Shown here: one piece after another, positions 18,581 through 26,310 of the stretch
Position numbering within the stretch: position 1 is the first letter of the stretch
Layout of the letters: each line of letters opens with the position of its first letter
IMG/VR virus record: IMGVR_UViG_3300050343_000001
Span: 1-59,555 of that record
Reading direction: 5' to 3' (one strand)
Source of the DNA: a virus
Length of the DNA: 59,555 bases
Made by a program: the position numbers and the translations under genes
Notes under the pieces: generated by a model
The model's database searches: none
Seen by the model: the letters and a program-made list of their open reading frames with translations, nothing else
What the model was told of the DNA's origin: nothing

Positions 18581-19195
18581 CTAGCTTAACCACCCATGTA
18601 TCTTATTAGTTTGCTCTATACGGTCGTCTAACCCATGATACCCACCATTAACACGCTTAGTAATCCGTTTGATTACATCCTCGGTTACACCTTCGTCGGC
18701 GATATCAAAGAGTTTGTTCTTCTTAAAGAACCACAACGCTGTCTCAAACGCATAGTCTGTAGCAGCTAGGTCGGGGTCAGTCATTACATCAGGTAAACCC
18801 ATATCACTAGAGAAAGAGCGGTAATTTGCCTTACCGGTTAATTGTAAAAATCCTCGACCGATAAAATCTTTAGCATCTTGCTCCGTGAGGTTTCCAAGTG
18901 ATTTACGTAAGTATACTTTCCCTGCAATCTTACTAGGCTGTCTTTCGTACTCTTTGGCTTCTTCTTCCGTAAACCTGCTAGGCCAAGTTCTCATAAGAGC
19001 TTCCCAACCGTAGTTTAAGTTTTCTCGGCAAAGTCTAAAGCCGCCGCTTTCGTGCGCGGCTTGCCCCAGTAAGTGCGCCCCATGTTCAGGAGACAACTCG
19101 TAGTGAGATACAATAGCACGGGCTGTATTTGGCCCGAAGCCTCCGTCGGGTGTAACCCCACATTTCTCTTGCAGTAGTTTTAAAGAGTCACTCAT
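18581..19195 (-). CDS. GH19 endolysin with N-terminal binding motif
   Basis: The 204-residue product is a glycoside hydrolase family 19 (chitinase-like) muramidase that degrades peptidoglycan at lysis. Visible: a short peptidoglycan-binding-like repeat (LLQEKCGVTPDGGFGPNTAR), the active-site helix HLLGQAAHESGGF (catalytic Glu49), GRGFLQLTGKANY and the late RVNGGYHGLDDR. No signal peptide, so it depends on the holin encoded immediately upstream, with which it overlaps by 4 bases. Full length for phage GH19 enzymes. Confidence 0.93.
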   Translation of the reverse strand: MSDSLKLLQEKCGVTPDGGFGPNTARAIVSHYELSPEHGAHLLGQAAHESGGFRLCRENLNYGWEALMRTWPSRFTEEEAKEYERQPSKIAGKVYLRKSLGNLTEQDAKDFIGRGFLQLTGKANYRSFSSDMGLPDVMTDPDLAATDYAFETALWFFKKNKLFDIADEGVTEDVIKRITKRVNGGYHGLDDRIEQTNKIHGWLS

Positions 19196-19596
19196 TTTGT
19201 AATTCCTTGTTTCTTCTCGTAGCTGCGGAGTCCGCCCAATCCTAACATTCCCATCATCACAGTCATCAAGCTACCCATATCAAACTCTGGTAACGCAGGT
19301 ATGTCAACTCCAGCAGCAGTTACACCAAAGACTATAAGAGGTTGCAACACAAAATGGTAGGCAAAAGCAACGCCACATACCCAACCTATGAATGGTCGCC
19401 ACCCACCTTTGAACAAAGAACCCGATGCAGCTTCGGCTTTGTTTATCTCTAACTGCCCCATTAAGGCTTGCTGGGCATGGTTATCGGACATTGTGGCAAT
19501 CTCATGGGCTAACTTGGCCTTTTGATCTTTGTCCTCAATAACTTTGTCTAGTAGGCCAGTGACAGGCCCTACCAAATTACTTACTAAACTCATCAT
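19192..19596 (-). CDS. Holin, 3-TM type (GTA holin-like)
   Basis: The 134-residue product has an N-terminal amphipathic part (NLVGPVTGLLDKVIEDKDQK), then SLFKGGWRPFIGWVCGVAFAY and two more hydrophobic segments ending in GMLGLGGLRSYEK. The GGWRPFIGW motif is characteristic of the holin family of gene-transfer agents and Haemophilus HI1411 (PF11351). It overlaps the endolysin start (ATGA) and is itself preceded by the EF-hand membrane gene. Its role is pore formation at the end of infection, releasing the endolysin. Confidence 0.88.
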   Translation of the reverse strand: MMSLVSNLVGPVTGLLDKVIEDKDQKAKLAHEIATMSDNHAQQALMGQLEINKAEAASGSLFKGGWRPFIGWVCGVAFAYHFVLQPLIVFGVTAAGVDIPALPEFDMGSLMTVMMGMLGLGGLRSYEKKQGITK

Positions 19597-19916
19597 TAGT
19601 TATTTTCCTTCCCTTTTGTGTAGGCTTCTTTACCATAAAATGCGGCAACTATAGCAGCTACAGAAACAAAATACACACCAGCGATAGAAGCTAGCGACTT
19701 CATGGCTTCGTCGAGACTAGCCAAGTTACAAATAATTATTGCAAAAGGGTACAACAACATGCCGAATAATGCAAACCATGCCATCTGTCTTTGGGCATCT
19801 CTTTGAGCATCCTCATCAGCCATTTTAAGACGTTTGTCTTCTAATGCTAATTTATCCCATTCGGCTTGGTCTATTGTACCGCTACCATCTAAATCGGCTT
19901 TGTCAAATTCTGTCAT
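19596..19916 (-). CDS. EF-hand calcium-binding membrane protein
   Basis: The 106-residue product carries one textbook EF-hand loop near its N-terminus: D8-L-D10-G-S12-G-T14-I-D16-Q-A-E19, with every Ca-coordinating position filled. Two hydrophobic helices follow (about residues 45-66 and 74-95) and a short charged tail. RBS TTAGGAGATTATT before ATG. It overlaps the holin gene by 1 base (TAATG), so it belongs to the lysis unit. It could be a holin partner or antiholin sensing divalent cations, or a small membrane protein with a structural role. I know of no described function. Confidence 0.8.
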   Translation of the reverse strand: MTEFDKADLDGSGTIDQAEWDKLALEDKRLKMADEDAQRDAQRQMAWFALFGMLLYPFAIIICNLASLDEAMKSLASIAGVYFVSVAAIVAAFYGKEAYTKGKENN

Positions 19917-19925
19917 AATAATCTC

Positions 19926-20435
19926 CTAATCTGCAAGGGGGTTGTCTAATGCCCGCTGTAGTTTGCCCATTAATTTATCTTCTAACTCTTTCATATCGCC
20001 ACTTTGGGATACTCTAACACGTTCTCGTTGATTTTCGAAGCGAACTTCTGCGTTATCAATCATAGTACGAACCTTGTCTTCAGATTTACGCACCATATCC
20101 TCTATACGATCTGTCTGTTGTTCTATGCGTAGTATATCATCCTTCAAGCCGTTCTTGATATCACGACTGTACTCCACAGATTCTTCTACCTTATCAGCGA
20201 TACCCGTGACTTTTGCATCCATGACATCCATCGCTTGTTGGTACGCACCTAGGTCTAGCCCTGCGACCTCCTCGATCTTTTGGTACATAACAAACCCACC
20301 GTACAGACCACCTACCACTGTAGATAAGAACGCAAGTATAGCCATGATAGAACCAAACGACATCTTCATGCCACCGGTCTTAAACTCACGATCTGCGAGT
20401 CCATCAATGTTATCGGCTATCTTGGTAGTATCCAT
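19926..20435 (-). CDS. Membrane-anchored coiled-coil protein
   Basis: The 169-residue product has one N-terminal transmembrane helix (about residues 27-52, FGSIMAILAFLSTVVGGLYG) followed by a long predicted coiled coil (DAKVTGIADKVEESVEYSRD through EDKVRTMIDNAEVRFENQRE). This is an inner-membrane anchor with an extended helical domain, as in i-spanins and other lysis accessory proteins. Its TAATG overlap with the exported coiled-coil protein upstream suggests the two act together. That pair resembles an i-spanin/o-spanin pair in layout, but the partner lacks a clear lipobox, so a spanin call is tentative. Confidence 0.72.
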   Translation of the reverse strand: MDTTKIADNIDGLADREFKTGGMKMSFGSIMAILAFLSTVVGGLYGGFVMYQKIEEVAGLDLGAYQQAMDVMDAKVTGIADKVEESVEYSRDIKNGLKDDILRIEQQTDRIEDMVRKSEDKVRTMIDNAEVRFENQRERVRVSQSGDMKELEDKLMGKLQRALDNPLAD

Positions 20436-20833
20436 TAGTTCTCAAACTCCATCTCTCCACCGGCGTTCTGTAAGTTTTTCAATGCTTCTAGCTCGTCTCG
20501 TAGCTTTTGTATCTCTAGCCTACGTTGCGCTAACTCTATTTGGTAAAGGTCGTCGCAGTTAATACGAGCCTTGGGTTTATCCAAGGGTATGACTATACGT
20601 GCGTACACGCCTATGTCCTTGCCTCTACTCACTGTATTTAGCCCTGATAGTACACCTGTTACGCCATACTCTAAGTTTACACCACCACCTACAGCATTAC
20701 TGCACCGTGTAGTACCTGTTGAAAACGAATCCGATTGATAGTTCATCGGAGGGCTCGGCAACGCAAGAGAAAGAGAGCTACTGTCTGCTACAGCAGAACT
20801 AGATAACAAGCAAAGAGCTAATACTAATCTCAT
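20435..20833 (-). CDS. Exported protein with C-terminal coiled coil
   Basis: The 132-residue product has a signal peptide (MRLVLALCLLSSSAVA, cleavage likely after AVA), a beta-rich middle with two Cys (TTRCSNAVGGGVNLEYG; INCDDLY) and a C-terminal helix suited to coiled-coil formation (LAQRRLEIQKLRDELEALKN). It would lie in the periplasm, where the coil could meet that of the membrane-anchored protein encoded just downstream. It overlaps the upstream gene by 4 bases. I recognise the general type from marine phage genomes but know no function. Confidence 0.72.
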   Translation of the reverse strand: MRLVLALCLLSSSAVADSSSLSLALPSPPMNYQSDSFSTGTTRCSNAVGGGVNLEYGVTGVLSGLNTVSRGKDIGVYARIVIPLDKPKARINCDDLYQIELAQRRLEIQKLRDELEALKNLQNAGGEMEFEN

Positions 20834-21216
20834 GCAGGTTCACCATCTAACCTTGAGCATATCCTAGAAGATATAAGAGTTCTTGATTGGTTAGTCTTCC
20901 TTACCTTTGACGTTGTGCATAGGTATACAGCTTCGGGCATATCTCTTTTTCTTATGTAGACATCAAAAGCTTTATGCTCTTTGTACTCAACTTTCATAAT
21001 CCTATACGTTGTAGAAAAAGGTATATTCATCCAGTTTAAATCAAACAAATCAATCTGGTAATACCTTATCTCTTCTCTTGAATTAAAGAGAGACATCTCT
21101 ACCTTAACCACGTCCTTGACGTGAGACATCTTTACTTCTGGGTATGCGGGGGTCATCTCATGCGGAATTGCACAAGTCCCCCAAACCAAAAAGGCTATGG
21201 TTATCCTACTTAGCAA
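20830..21216 (-). CDS. Exported protein, possibly Ig-like/chaperone-like
   Basis: The 128-residue product starts at TTG, since no ATG is available before the signal peptide MLSRITIAFLVWGTCA. An AGG at 10 bases supports this weakly. The mature part is beta-rich, with alternating hydrophobic residues (VVKVEMSLFN, RYYQIDLFDLNW, AFDVYIRKRDMP, VYLCTTSKVRK) and two Cys. This resembles half of an Ig-like PapD-type periplasmic chaperone. It is encoded directly after the pilin-like gene, which it overlaps by 3 codons. The chaperone reading is a fold-level guess from pattern and neighbour, not a family match. Confidence 0.6.
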   Translation of the reverse strand: MLSRITIAFLVWGTCAIPHEMTPAYPEVKMSHVKDVVKVEMSLFNSREEIRYYQIDLFDLNWMNIPFSTTYRIMKVEYKEHKAFDVYIRKRDMPEAVYLCTTSKVRKTNQSRTLISSRICSRLDGEPA

Positions 21217-21694
21217 TGCAACTTGCCTGCACTACTGCCGTGTAATTGCCACCGGGTAAGGGTTTAGCTGAACCATACGTAGCACTAGAAGCAGTAGAGA
21301 ACCACGTCGATCCTGCTAGTGTTAAGTTGAAGTTTGTAGTGTTTCCCACAACTGTCTTAGCGGCTTCGTAGGCTGACATCCCAGAGACAGACGTTTGTGT
21401 AACGCTTGTGCTACCTGTCCATGCAACTGTGTCAGATAAGGAAGGCGATGAGCTAAAAGCTGTTGGGTGTGTTATACTAGCTATATAAGCATCTGCTATT
21501 GAAACGTCATACCTCATTATAGGTAGGACACCTCCGTCTGCAGGGGTAGTGCTTAACTTACTAGCAATAGGGTTGCCGTACGCCCCTGCTTTAGTTGTTT
21601 GAATAACACATTTAGCTTCTACGCTACCTGTGATCTCGACGTTAGCTAATGCAGGAAACGCGAATAGCGAAAGTATCGCAATAGAATATTTCAT
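21206..21694 (-). CDS. Exported pilin-like beta protein
   Basis: The 162-residue product has a signal peptide (MKYSIAILSLFAFPALA) and a mature part that begins NVEITGSVEAKCVIQ and ends GGNYTAVVQASCIAK. An early Cys, a Ser/Thr/Ala-rich beta body and a final GxYxAxV-x-C strand are features of chaperone-usher pilins and spore-coat-U-like proteins. The ATG at 21694 is preferred over 21706 because TGAGGT lies 7 bases upstream. It may be an exported surface or virion decoration subunit. No usher gene is present in the window, so true pilus assembly by the phage alone is unlikely. Confidence 0.65.
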   Translation of the reverse strand: MKYSIAILSLFAFPALANVEITGSVEAKCVIQTTKAGAYGNPIASKLSTTPADGGVLPIMRYDVSIADAYIASITHPTAFSSSPSLSDTVAWTGSTSVTQTSVSGMSAYEAAKTVVGNTTNFNLTLAGSTWFSTASSATYGSAKPLPGGNYTAVVQASCIAK

Positions 21695-21702
21695 ATTAAA
21701 CC

Positions 21703-22575
21703 TCATTTGTTATACTGCATATCGACCATTTGTTCGTGCAGAATCTGTTGTGCTAAGTTATTACGCAAGGCTTTCTTGTTGTCAGCTATCTCTGAATCAG
21801 CAAGACCGGGGGCGTCAGCATACACGCCTCCATTGATAGACGCATTGTAGTACATAGCTATATTAGTCTGTTGGTTAATAGCCATAATAATGTCATCTTG
21901 TCCTTGTGTCTTAAACAGGGTCAGTGCATTGGCAGATGCAGTCAAACCCATTTCAATCCTATTCTCTTCCTCTTCCTCTTCTTCAGAAAGTATCAGATTG
22001 CCATCTTCATCATACTGAAAGTCTGTATCCGCGTCTATAGCAGCCATAGCATCTTCATCTTCTAGTACATCATACAGCTCAACTACGGGTATTACAGGTA
22101 TAGGTTTGACATATCCCGGACATGCAGGGTTAGATTGTTCGTCGTAACATTCGTCTATTCTATAGCTATATATAACCATAGCATCTTCGACCGTACCTTC
22201 CCCTTCAATGTCAATCGAACCCGTACCCCATTGGGGAGCTGGAATATTCGATAAAGGAAATGATCTAACGATAGTGTTACCGGGAACTCCTGACCAATCG
22301 TCTGTTTTTCGAAAGATATAGCCACCGCCATCAACATTCTTGTTGCCAACGTGGACTTTCATATCATCTTCAGGGTTCTTCACAGTGGTATATCTATACA
22401 GGAGACCATTGATATCAATCCCGGGAATATCCGGTAAAACGGAACCCATGCTCCAGCTCAGTGCTGTGGACGCCGCGTTCCCTGTTGCCCCGTAGCTATA
22501 GGGGTCACAAGAAGAGTAAGAAGGCCAAAGTGCTAATAATAACACTAAGACCTGTTTTTGTTTCAACGTTTTCAT
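21703..22575 (-). CDS. Exported acidic protein, unknown
   Basis: The 290-residue product has a signal peptide (MKTLKQKQVLVLLLALWPSYSS, Cys following), a beta-like domain with Tyr/Gly/Trp-rich motifs (GYIFRKTDDWSGVPGNTIV), a pair of Cys in DECYDEQSNPACPGY, then an acidic segment with a run of Glu (EEEEEEEN) and a helical C-terminus. SSCDP could be a lipobox-like site, but LxxC is not clear. It overlaps the upstream exported gene by 71 bases in another frame. Function unknown; it belongs to the exported-protein cassette between tail and lysis genes. Confidence 0.72.
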   Translation of the reverse strand: MKTLKQKQVLVLLLALWPSYSSCDPYSYGATGNAASTALSWSMGSVLPDIPGIDINGLLYRYTTVKNPEDDMKVHVGNKNVDGGGYIFRKTDDWSGVPGNTIVRSFPLSNIPAPQWGTGSIDIEGEGTVEDAMVIYSYRIDECYDEQSNPACPGYVKPIPVIPVVELYDVLEDEDAMAAIDADTDFQYDEDGNLILSEEEEEEENRIEMGLTASANALTLFKTQGQDDIIMAINQQTNIAMYYNASINGGVYADAPGLADSEIADNKKALRNNLAQQILHEQMVDMQYNK

Positions 22576-23071
22576 TGAAAATCTTTCTCATTGGGTTGTT
22601 CTGTTCGCGTTGAATAGTTTGCTCAACAGCTTCCATTTCCCATGCTAGCCTAGCTTTATCCCCCACCAACCCATCCTTGGGGCAGGGCGTCCCCGCGTTG
22701 AGCATGGCTTCAAACACGCGAGAATCTTGGCACATTACAGATACCGCTGCCACTTTCATACCCATATCATACATGGTTTTGGCGTTCTTTAACTTTTCAC
22801 AGTTCATATCCCGTACAGTTCTACCTGCGGATATACCTAGTATTTGTGTTTGCACAGCACCAGCAACGCCTACAGTACATAAGTCAGAGTTACTTGCGCT
22901 AATCTGGGGTGATATAGCAGAAGGTGGTGGACTATTAATTGTAGTGTCCATCGTGCCGCTAGAAGTGACTGTGCTTTCCGACTTAATTGTGTCGTCTTCG
23001 TTAGCAGGGACAACGTTACCTATAGCAAGACCTGCAACAAAGAAGAGTATCGCTATAAATAAACGTTTCAT
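22505..23071 (-). CDS. Exported protein with C-terminal membrane anchor
   Basis: The 188-residue product has an N-terminal signal or anchor (MKRLFIAILFFVAGLAIGNV), a Ser/Pro/Thr-rich linker, and a Cys-containing helical domain (SDLCTVGVAG, MNCEKLKNAK, VMCQDSRVFE, GTPCPKDG: four Cys, possibly two disulfides). It ends in a hydrophobic tail, SVIISTLAFLLFL, that could be a second membrane helix. RBS GGTGGAAAG just before ATG. ATGA overlap with the previous gene. Seen in other marine phages as a hypothetical protein; no function known to me. Confidence 0.72.
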   Translation of the reverse strand: MKRLFIAILFFVAGLAIGNVVPANEDDTIKSESTVTSSGTMDTTINSPPPSAISPQISASNSDLCTVGVAGAVQTQILGISAGRTVRDMNCEKLKNAKTMYDMGMKVAAVSVMCQDSRVFEAMLNAGTPCPKDGLVGDKARLAWEMEAVEQTIQREQNNPMRKIFNENVETKTGLSVIISTLAFLLFL

Positions 23072-23304
23072 TTTCTTTCCACCAGTCTGTCTAGCTTTTC
23101 TTCTATCTTGTCAAATTTACTCATTATTTGACCAAGCACTTGGTTAGAGTCGTACTTAGTGACGTACTCTTTAGCTAGTTCTTCTCGAGTTCTGTTAAGT
23201 AGGATAGTTACCCGCTTGACTTCTTCATGGTGGGATTTAATCCACCACACCAAAAAACCGCCCCCTGCGGTTAAGCCAATATTCCAAATTGCAGCCATCT
23301 CCAC
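23068..23304 (-). CDS. Small membrane protein with coiled coil
   Basis: The 78-residue product has one N-terminal hydrophobic helix (AAIWNIGLTAGGGFLVWWI) and a charged C-terminal coiled coil (FDKIEEKLDRLVERK). A GTG start at 23304 overlaps the stop of the 27-codon gene upstream (TAGTG) and has a G-rich site 7 bases before. The ATG at 23298 is too close to its GGAG to be efficient. The design (single TM, cytoplasmic or periplasmic coil) is seen in holin-like and antiholin-like small phage proteins, but no family is recognised. Confidence 0.7.
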   Translation of the reverse strand: MEMAAIWNIGLTAGGGFLVWWIKSHHEEVKRVTILLNRTREELAKEYVTKYDSNQVLGQIMSKFDKIEEKLDRLVERK

Positions 23305-23387
23305 TAGAATACGCCCCCGCCAGCAGGTTTCGGCGCAGTGATCGGCACAGATATATCTTTACGTTCAGGTGTTGTTTTATCAGTCAT
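23304..23387 (-). CDS. 27-residue Pro/Gly-tailed microprotein
   Basis: The peptide reads MTDKTTPERKDISVPITAPK and ends PAGGGVF. Evidence that it is translated: AAGGA lies 7 bases before its ATG, that ATG overlaps the stop of the upstream gene (ATGA), and its TAG overlaps the GTG of the next gene (TAGTG). It fills what would otherwise be an 80-base gap in a tightly packed operon. Function unknown; probably a minor virion or assembly peptide. Confidence 0.55.
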   Translation of the reverse strand: MTDKTTPERKDISVPITAPKPAGGGVF

Positions 23388-23635
23388 ACTACTATCCTTA
23401 GTTCTCCAGTTGCGGTCTTATATACATCATTAACCGCAAGACCACCAGACACGGCGGCCGCATTGTTTGCGTAGACGGAAAGTCCGGTCAAGTTAAGCGT
23501 ACTAGCCCTACTCGGACCGGGGTTCTGCTGCTGTTGTGCATACAAGGCAAACGCTCTTGTAACTTGCGCCATGTAGGACTGCGTGTACTCTTGAGGAGCA
23601 TCAGCGAAGAATGGTATTGTTGTTTGTTGGGCCAT
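23384..23635 (-). CDS. Small tail-module protein
   Basis: The 83-residue product begins MAQQTTIPFFADAPQEYTQ and has a mid-segment AFALYAQQQQNPGPSRAS, then a beta-like C-terminus GGLAVNDVYKTATGELRIV. The ATG at 23635 is preferred over an upstream in-frame ATG because it has GGGAGG 5 bases before and overlaps the stop of the tail stabilisation gene (TAATG). Small proteins ending in AVNDVY...GxLxIV are regular companions of podovirus tail genes. Likely a virion accessory or tail protein; no enzymatic motif. Confidence 0.75.
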   Translation of the reverse strand: MAQQTTIPFFADAPQEYTQSYMAQVTRAFALYAQQQQNPGPSRASTLNLTGLSVYANNAAAVSGGLAVNDVYKTATGELRIVV

Positions 23636-25491
23636 TACCGCCTCCCATCTGTACGCATATCTGCGCGTGGTGTGCCAAGTCTCCACTGCGTTCCAAGAGT
23701 ATTCGAGGAAACTTTCAAGGCCATAGATCGGCCCCGTAACCGGAAGAACAACTGCTCCGTAAACTGTTCGACGGGTGCTATTGATGTACGTACTGCGCTA
23801 CCAGAATTTGTCTGATCGAAGCTGGCTCCGGGGAAGTCCCTCGCACTTACTTCAAACGTAGCCTGTGGAGTAGACGTGGAGTTTCGGAATGTCAGGTCTG
23901 GTAAAACCCTTGACATAAACATAAATTGATCTCCGTCACCCATATCTATAGAACTAGATTCTATGTAGCTACTTATCGGGCTAGGTGGGTTGGTACTTCC
24001 GTCGTCTACACCGTTTTCTTGGAAATATAAGTACCCATCGGGTGAAGCAGCGATAGGTAAATTAGAAACAGCATTATCGAACCACGCAGTGCGGGGTAGA
24101 GTCCCGTAATACCAACTGTTTTCTACATAGTTAAATACAACGTAGCTATCGTTTGTTTGGCTAGTAGCTGAAGGATAAAACCACCATATCTCATTAAACT
24201 TACTATTGGCTGCAGCAGTGACTTTAGAACGTTGTGGAATGTTCATGTTTTCAAATACATATTCTTCTATAGGGCATGGTATAGGTTGTACGTTACCGTC
24301 ATACTTGTAAAATACTTGATCGCCCATCCAATACACTGCATCTCCAAAAGCAACAGCAGCGTTTTGCCCTGCGATAGACGTGTTTGTGGAGACTTCAGTA
24401 AGGCCAAAAGTAAACGGAGCACCAATAAATTGCATCGAAGACACGGAACGATCTGTAAAAATTATAACTTGTTGCTTTGTTTGTACTGCAGCTATAATTT
24501 CAGACCCGGTACCAATGCGTAGCTCTCCAGCAGTGTTAGTTGACGTTGCCGCCCAATCAGTAAAACTCTCTTGGTCAGAAAAACGTATAGTTAAAGGGTC
24601 AAGGTTTCCGGGATCACCTTGTGGGTCACAACCAAATGCAATGACGTGTCTATCTCTTTCAGAAACAAGAACAATATTAGCAACTTGAGGTTGATTGCTA
24701 CCACTTAAAGTAGTTATATCTACAGCACGGGAAGAAGTACCTGTAGAAGTATCCCAATAATAAATACCCCCGCCCCGTACATTTGCTAATAAATCTTCTC
24801 CGAAGTTGTCCATAGACCATAAACGAAGTTGCGCACCCGGAATTGTTACGTCGGCTGGAGAGTTCCATGTACTACGCCCCCAAACGCCCGCACCCCATCC
24901 ACTACCAGTAGCGGGAGATTCTAATCCTGTGTTTATTTGGTAAACACCTACTACGGAACTCCCACCATTCCCTGTATCTGAAGAATTAGCCGTAGCTGAA
25001 ACGGTAATAGTGTAGGAATTAGCATTTATAATAGAAGTTACCTGATACTCTTTGTTTAGTACTGCGGCGGTTATAGCTCCCCCAAGGCTGGCAGCCCCGG
25101 AAAACGTAACGAAATCATTTAAAAAAACGGCGTTGCTTGCATCTGAAACAGTAATTGTAGAAGAGCCATTTGTAGCCGCAAAGGTAACATCCCCTGCAGA
25201 AGTAGTTTGTCTGATAGGCGTAATGTCTACAGGGCTATTGCCGTCTAAAACATATAGTTTTAAATTAGTACCCGCTGAAACAAACCTTGTACCCGCCAAA
25301 GAAGTCCACGCATGCAGGTCGCGGCAAATACCAAGCATAACTGAGTTTGTGTACTGAGTCCAACCACCTATAGTTTCGGGGAAACCCAAACGAAAACGGA
25401 TTTTATCCCCGTCACGCCAACCGCCTTCGTTAGTGTAATCAGTTGTATCCCTTACAATCCCGGGGCGAAACTGGAGTTTTTGTAGTGGCAT
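23635..25491 (-). CDS. P22 gp10-like tail/DNA stabilisation protein
   Basis: The 618-residue product begins MPLQKLQFRPGIVRDTTDY and continues NEGGWRDGDKIRFR...GGW, a signature of the packaged-DNA stabilisation/tail hub family related to P22 gp10 and T7 gp12. The body is beta-rich (VIAFGCDPQGDPGNLDPLTI, IIFTDRSVSSMQFIG) as in a beta-propeller. It would plug the head-tail connector and hold packaged DNA. Position between fibre genes and exported genes fits a short-tailed virion. RBS about GGAGG upstream. Confidence 0.85.
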   Translation of the reverse strand: MPLQKLQFRPGIVRDTTDYTNEGGWRDGDKIRFRLGFPETIGGWTQYTNSVMLGICRDLHAWTSLAGTRFVSAGTNLKLYVLDGNSPVDITPIRQTTSAGDVTFAATNGSSTITVSDASNAVFLNDFVTFSGAASLGGAITAAVLNKEYQVTSIINANSYTITVSATANSSDTGNGGSSVVGVYQINTGLESPATGSGWGAGVWGRSTWNSPADVTIPGAQLRLWSMDNFGEDLLANVRGGGIYYWDTSTGTSSRAVDITTLSGSNQPQVANIVLVSERDRHVIAFGCDPQGDPGNLDPLTIRFSDQESFTDWAATSTNTAGELRIGTGSEIIAAVQTKQQVIIFTDRSVSSMQFIGAPFTFGLTEVSTNTSIAGQNAAVAFGDAVYWMGDQVFYKYDGNVQPIPCPIEEYVFENMNIPQRSKVTAAANSKFNEIWWFYPSATSQTNDSYVVFNYVENSWYYGTLPRTAWFDNAVSNLPIAASPDGYLYFQENGVDDGSTNPPSPISSYIESSSIDMGDGDQFMFMSRVLPDLTFRNSTSTPQATFEVSARDFPGASFDQTNSGSAVRTSIAPVEQFTEQLFFRLRGRSMALKVSSNTLGTQWRLGTPRADMRTDGRR

Positions 25492-25512
25492 TATAAACCT
25501 CCAACGAGATAG

Positions 25513-26301
25513 TTATGAAATAGTTCCATTAGTAGTTATATCACCCGATGCTATTAAGTTGCCGGAGCTATCTACACGAAGAACATTTGTGCCGTTATAA
25601 GCAAAGGTTAAATTTGTTCCCGCCGCTGTTACTGTCCAGCTTTGTGTGCCACCTGTTATTGTGATAGTACCACCAAGGGTAGGGTTTGAAGAGGGTGCTT
25701 TAGTGTTAAGTTGTGTTTGTACGTTGGATGTGACCCCGTCAACGTAGTTAATTTCAGCTGCTGTAGCTGTAACACCATCCATTATGTTTAACTCTGCGGC
25801 AGTTGCAGTGACCCCGTCTAGTATATTGAGTTCTGCCGCCGTAGAAGTGACAGTTACGCCTCCTACTATCAGTGCGCCAAGGTCCAAAGAGCCCGTAACA
25901 TCTACAACAGCTGCACCTGCACCTGCCCCATCACAGTATATAACCTTAGTTGTACCTGTTAATACATTGACATTTGCCCCAGAACCTTGAGTAAATACAG
26001 CTGTTTGGCCGCTATTGTTCTTAACAATGTATATATGTTGTCCGTTATTTGGGGATACAGTCACCGTATTGGTACCTGAAGGAGACCCTCCAAGCACGAG
26101 GGTTTTATACTGTCCATCCGAGAGAGCGCCGTCACTAATCGCTAGAGTATGTGTTGTACCAGATAAAGTAATAGCACCGACACCGTTTGTTAAGCGGTCT
26201 ATAATGCTCATGTTATCGTTTACGGTGTTGCCCCATGTAGCGGACTGTTCTCCGCTGGCTGGAAGCTCAATGCCACCGTTGTCTGTGTATGTACTAGGCA
26301 T
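25513..26301 (-). CDS. Tail fibre-like protein with AAELN repeats
   Basis: The 262-residue product begins MPSTYTDNGGIELPASGEQS, a common N-terminus of marine phage virion attachment proteins. Residues about 150-195 hold three tandem copies of a 14-15-residue unit (TAAELNILDGV, TAAELNIMDGV, TAAEINYVDGV), a repeat frequent in marine tail fibres and probably a triple-stranded fibre shaft. C-terminal beta segment: GTITITGGTQSWTVTAAGTN. No chaperone domain. It likely sits on the tail with the two larger fibre proteins. Confidence 0.8.
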   Translation of the reverse strand: MPSTYTDNGGIELPASGEQSATWGNTVNDNMSIIDRLTNGVGAITLSGTTHTLAISDGALSDGQYKTLVLGGSPSGTNTVTVSPNNGQHIYIVKNNSGQTAVFTQGSGANVNVLTGTTKVIYCDGAGAGAAVVDVTGSLDLGALIVGGVTVTSTAAELNILDGVTATAAELNIMDGVTATAAEINYVDGVTSNVQTQLNTKAPSSNPTLGGTITITGGTQSWTVTAAGTNLTFAYNGTNVLRVDSSGNLIASGDITTNGTIS

Positions 26302-26310
26302 TGTTCATCC

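Noticed and set aside
19926-20833. Definite i-spanin/o-spanin pair
   Set aside because: The layout fits, but the exported partner lacks a clear lipobox, so only a tentative description is given.
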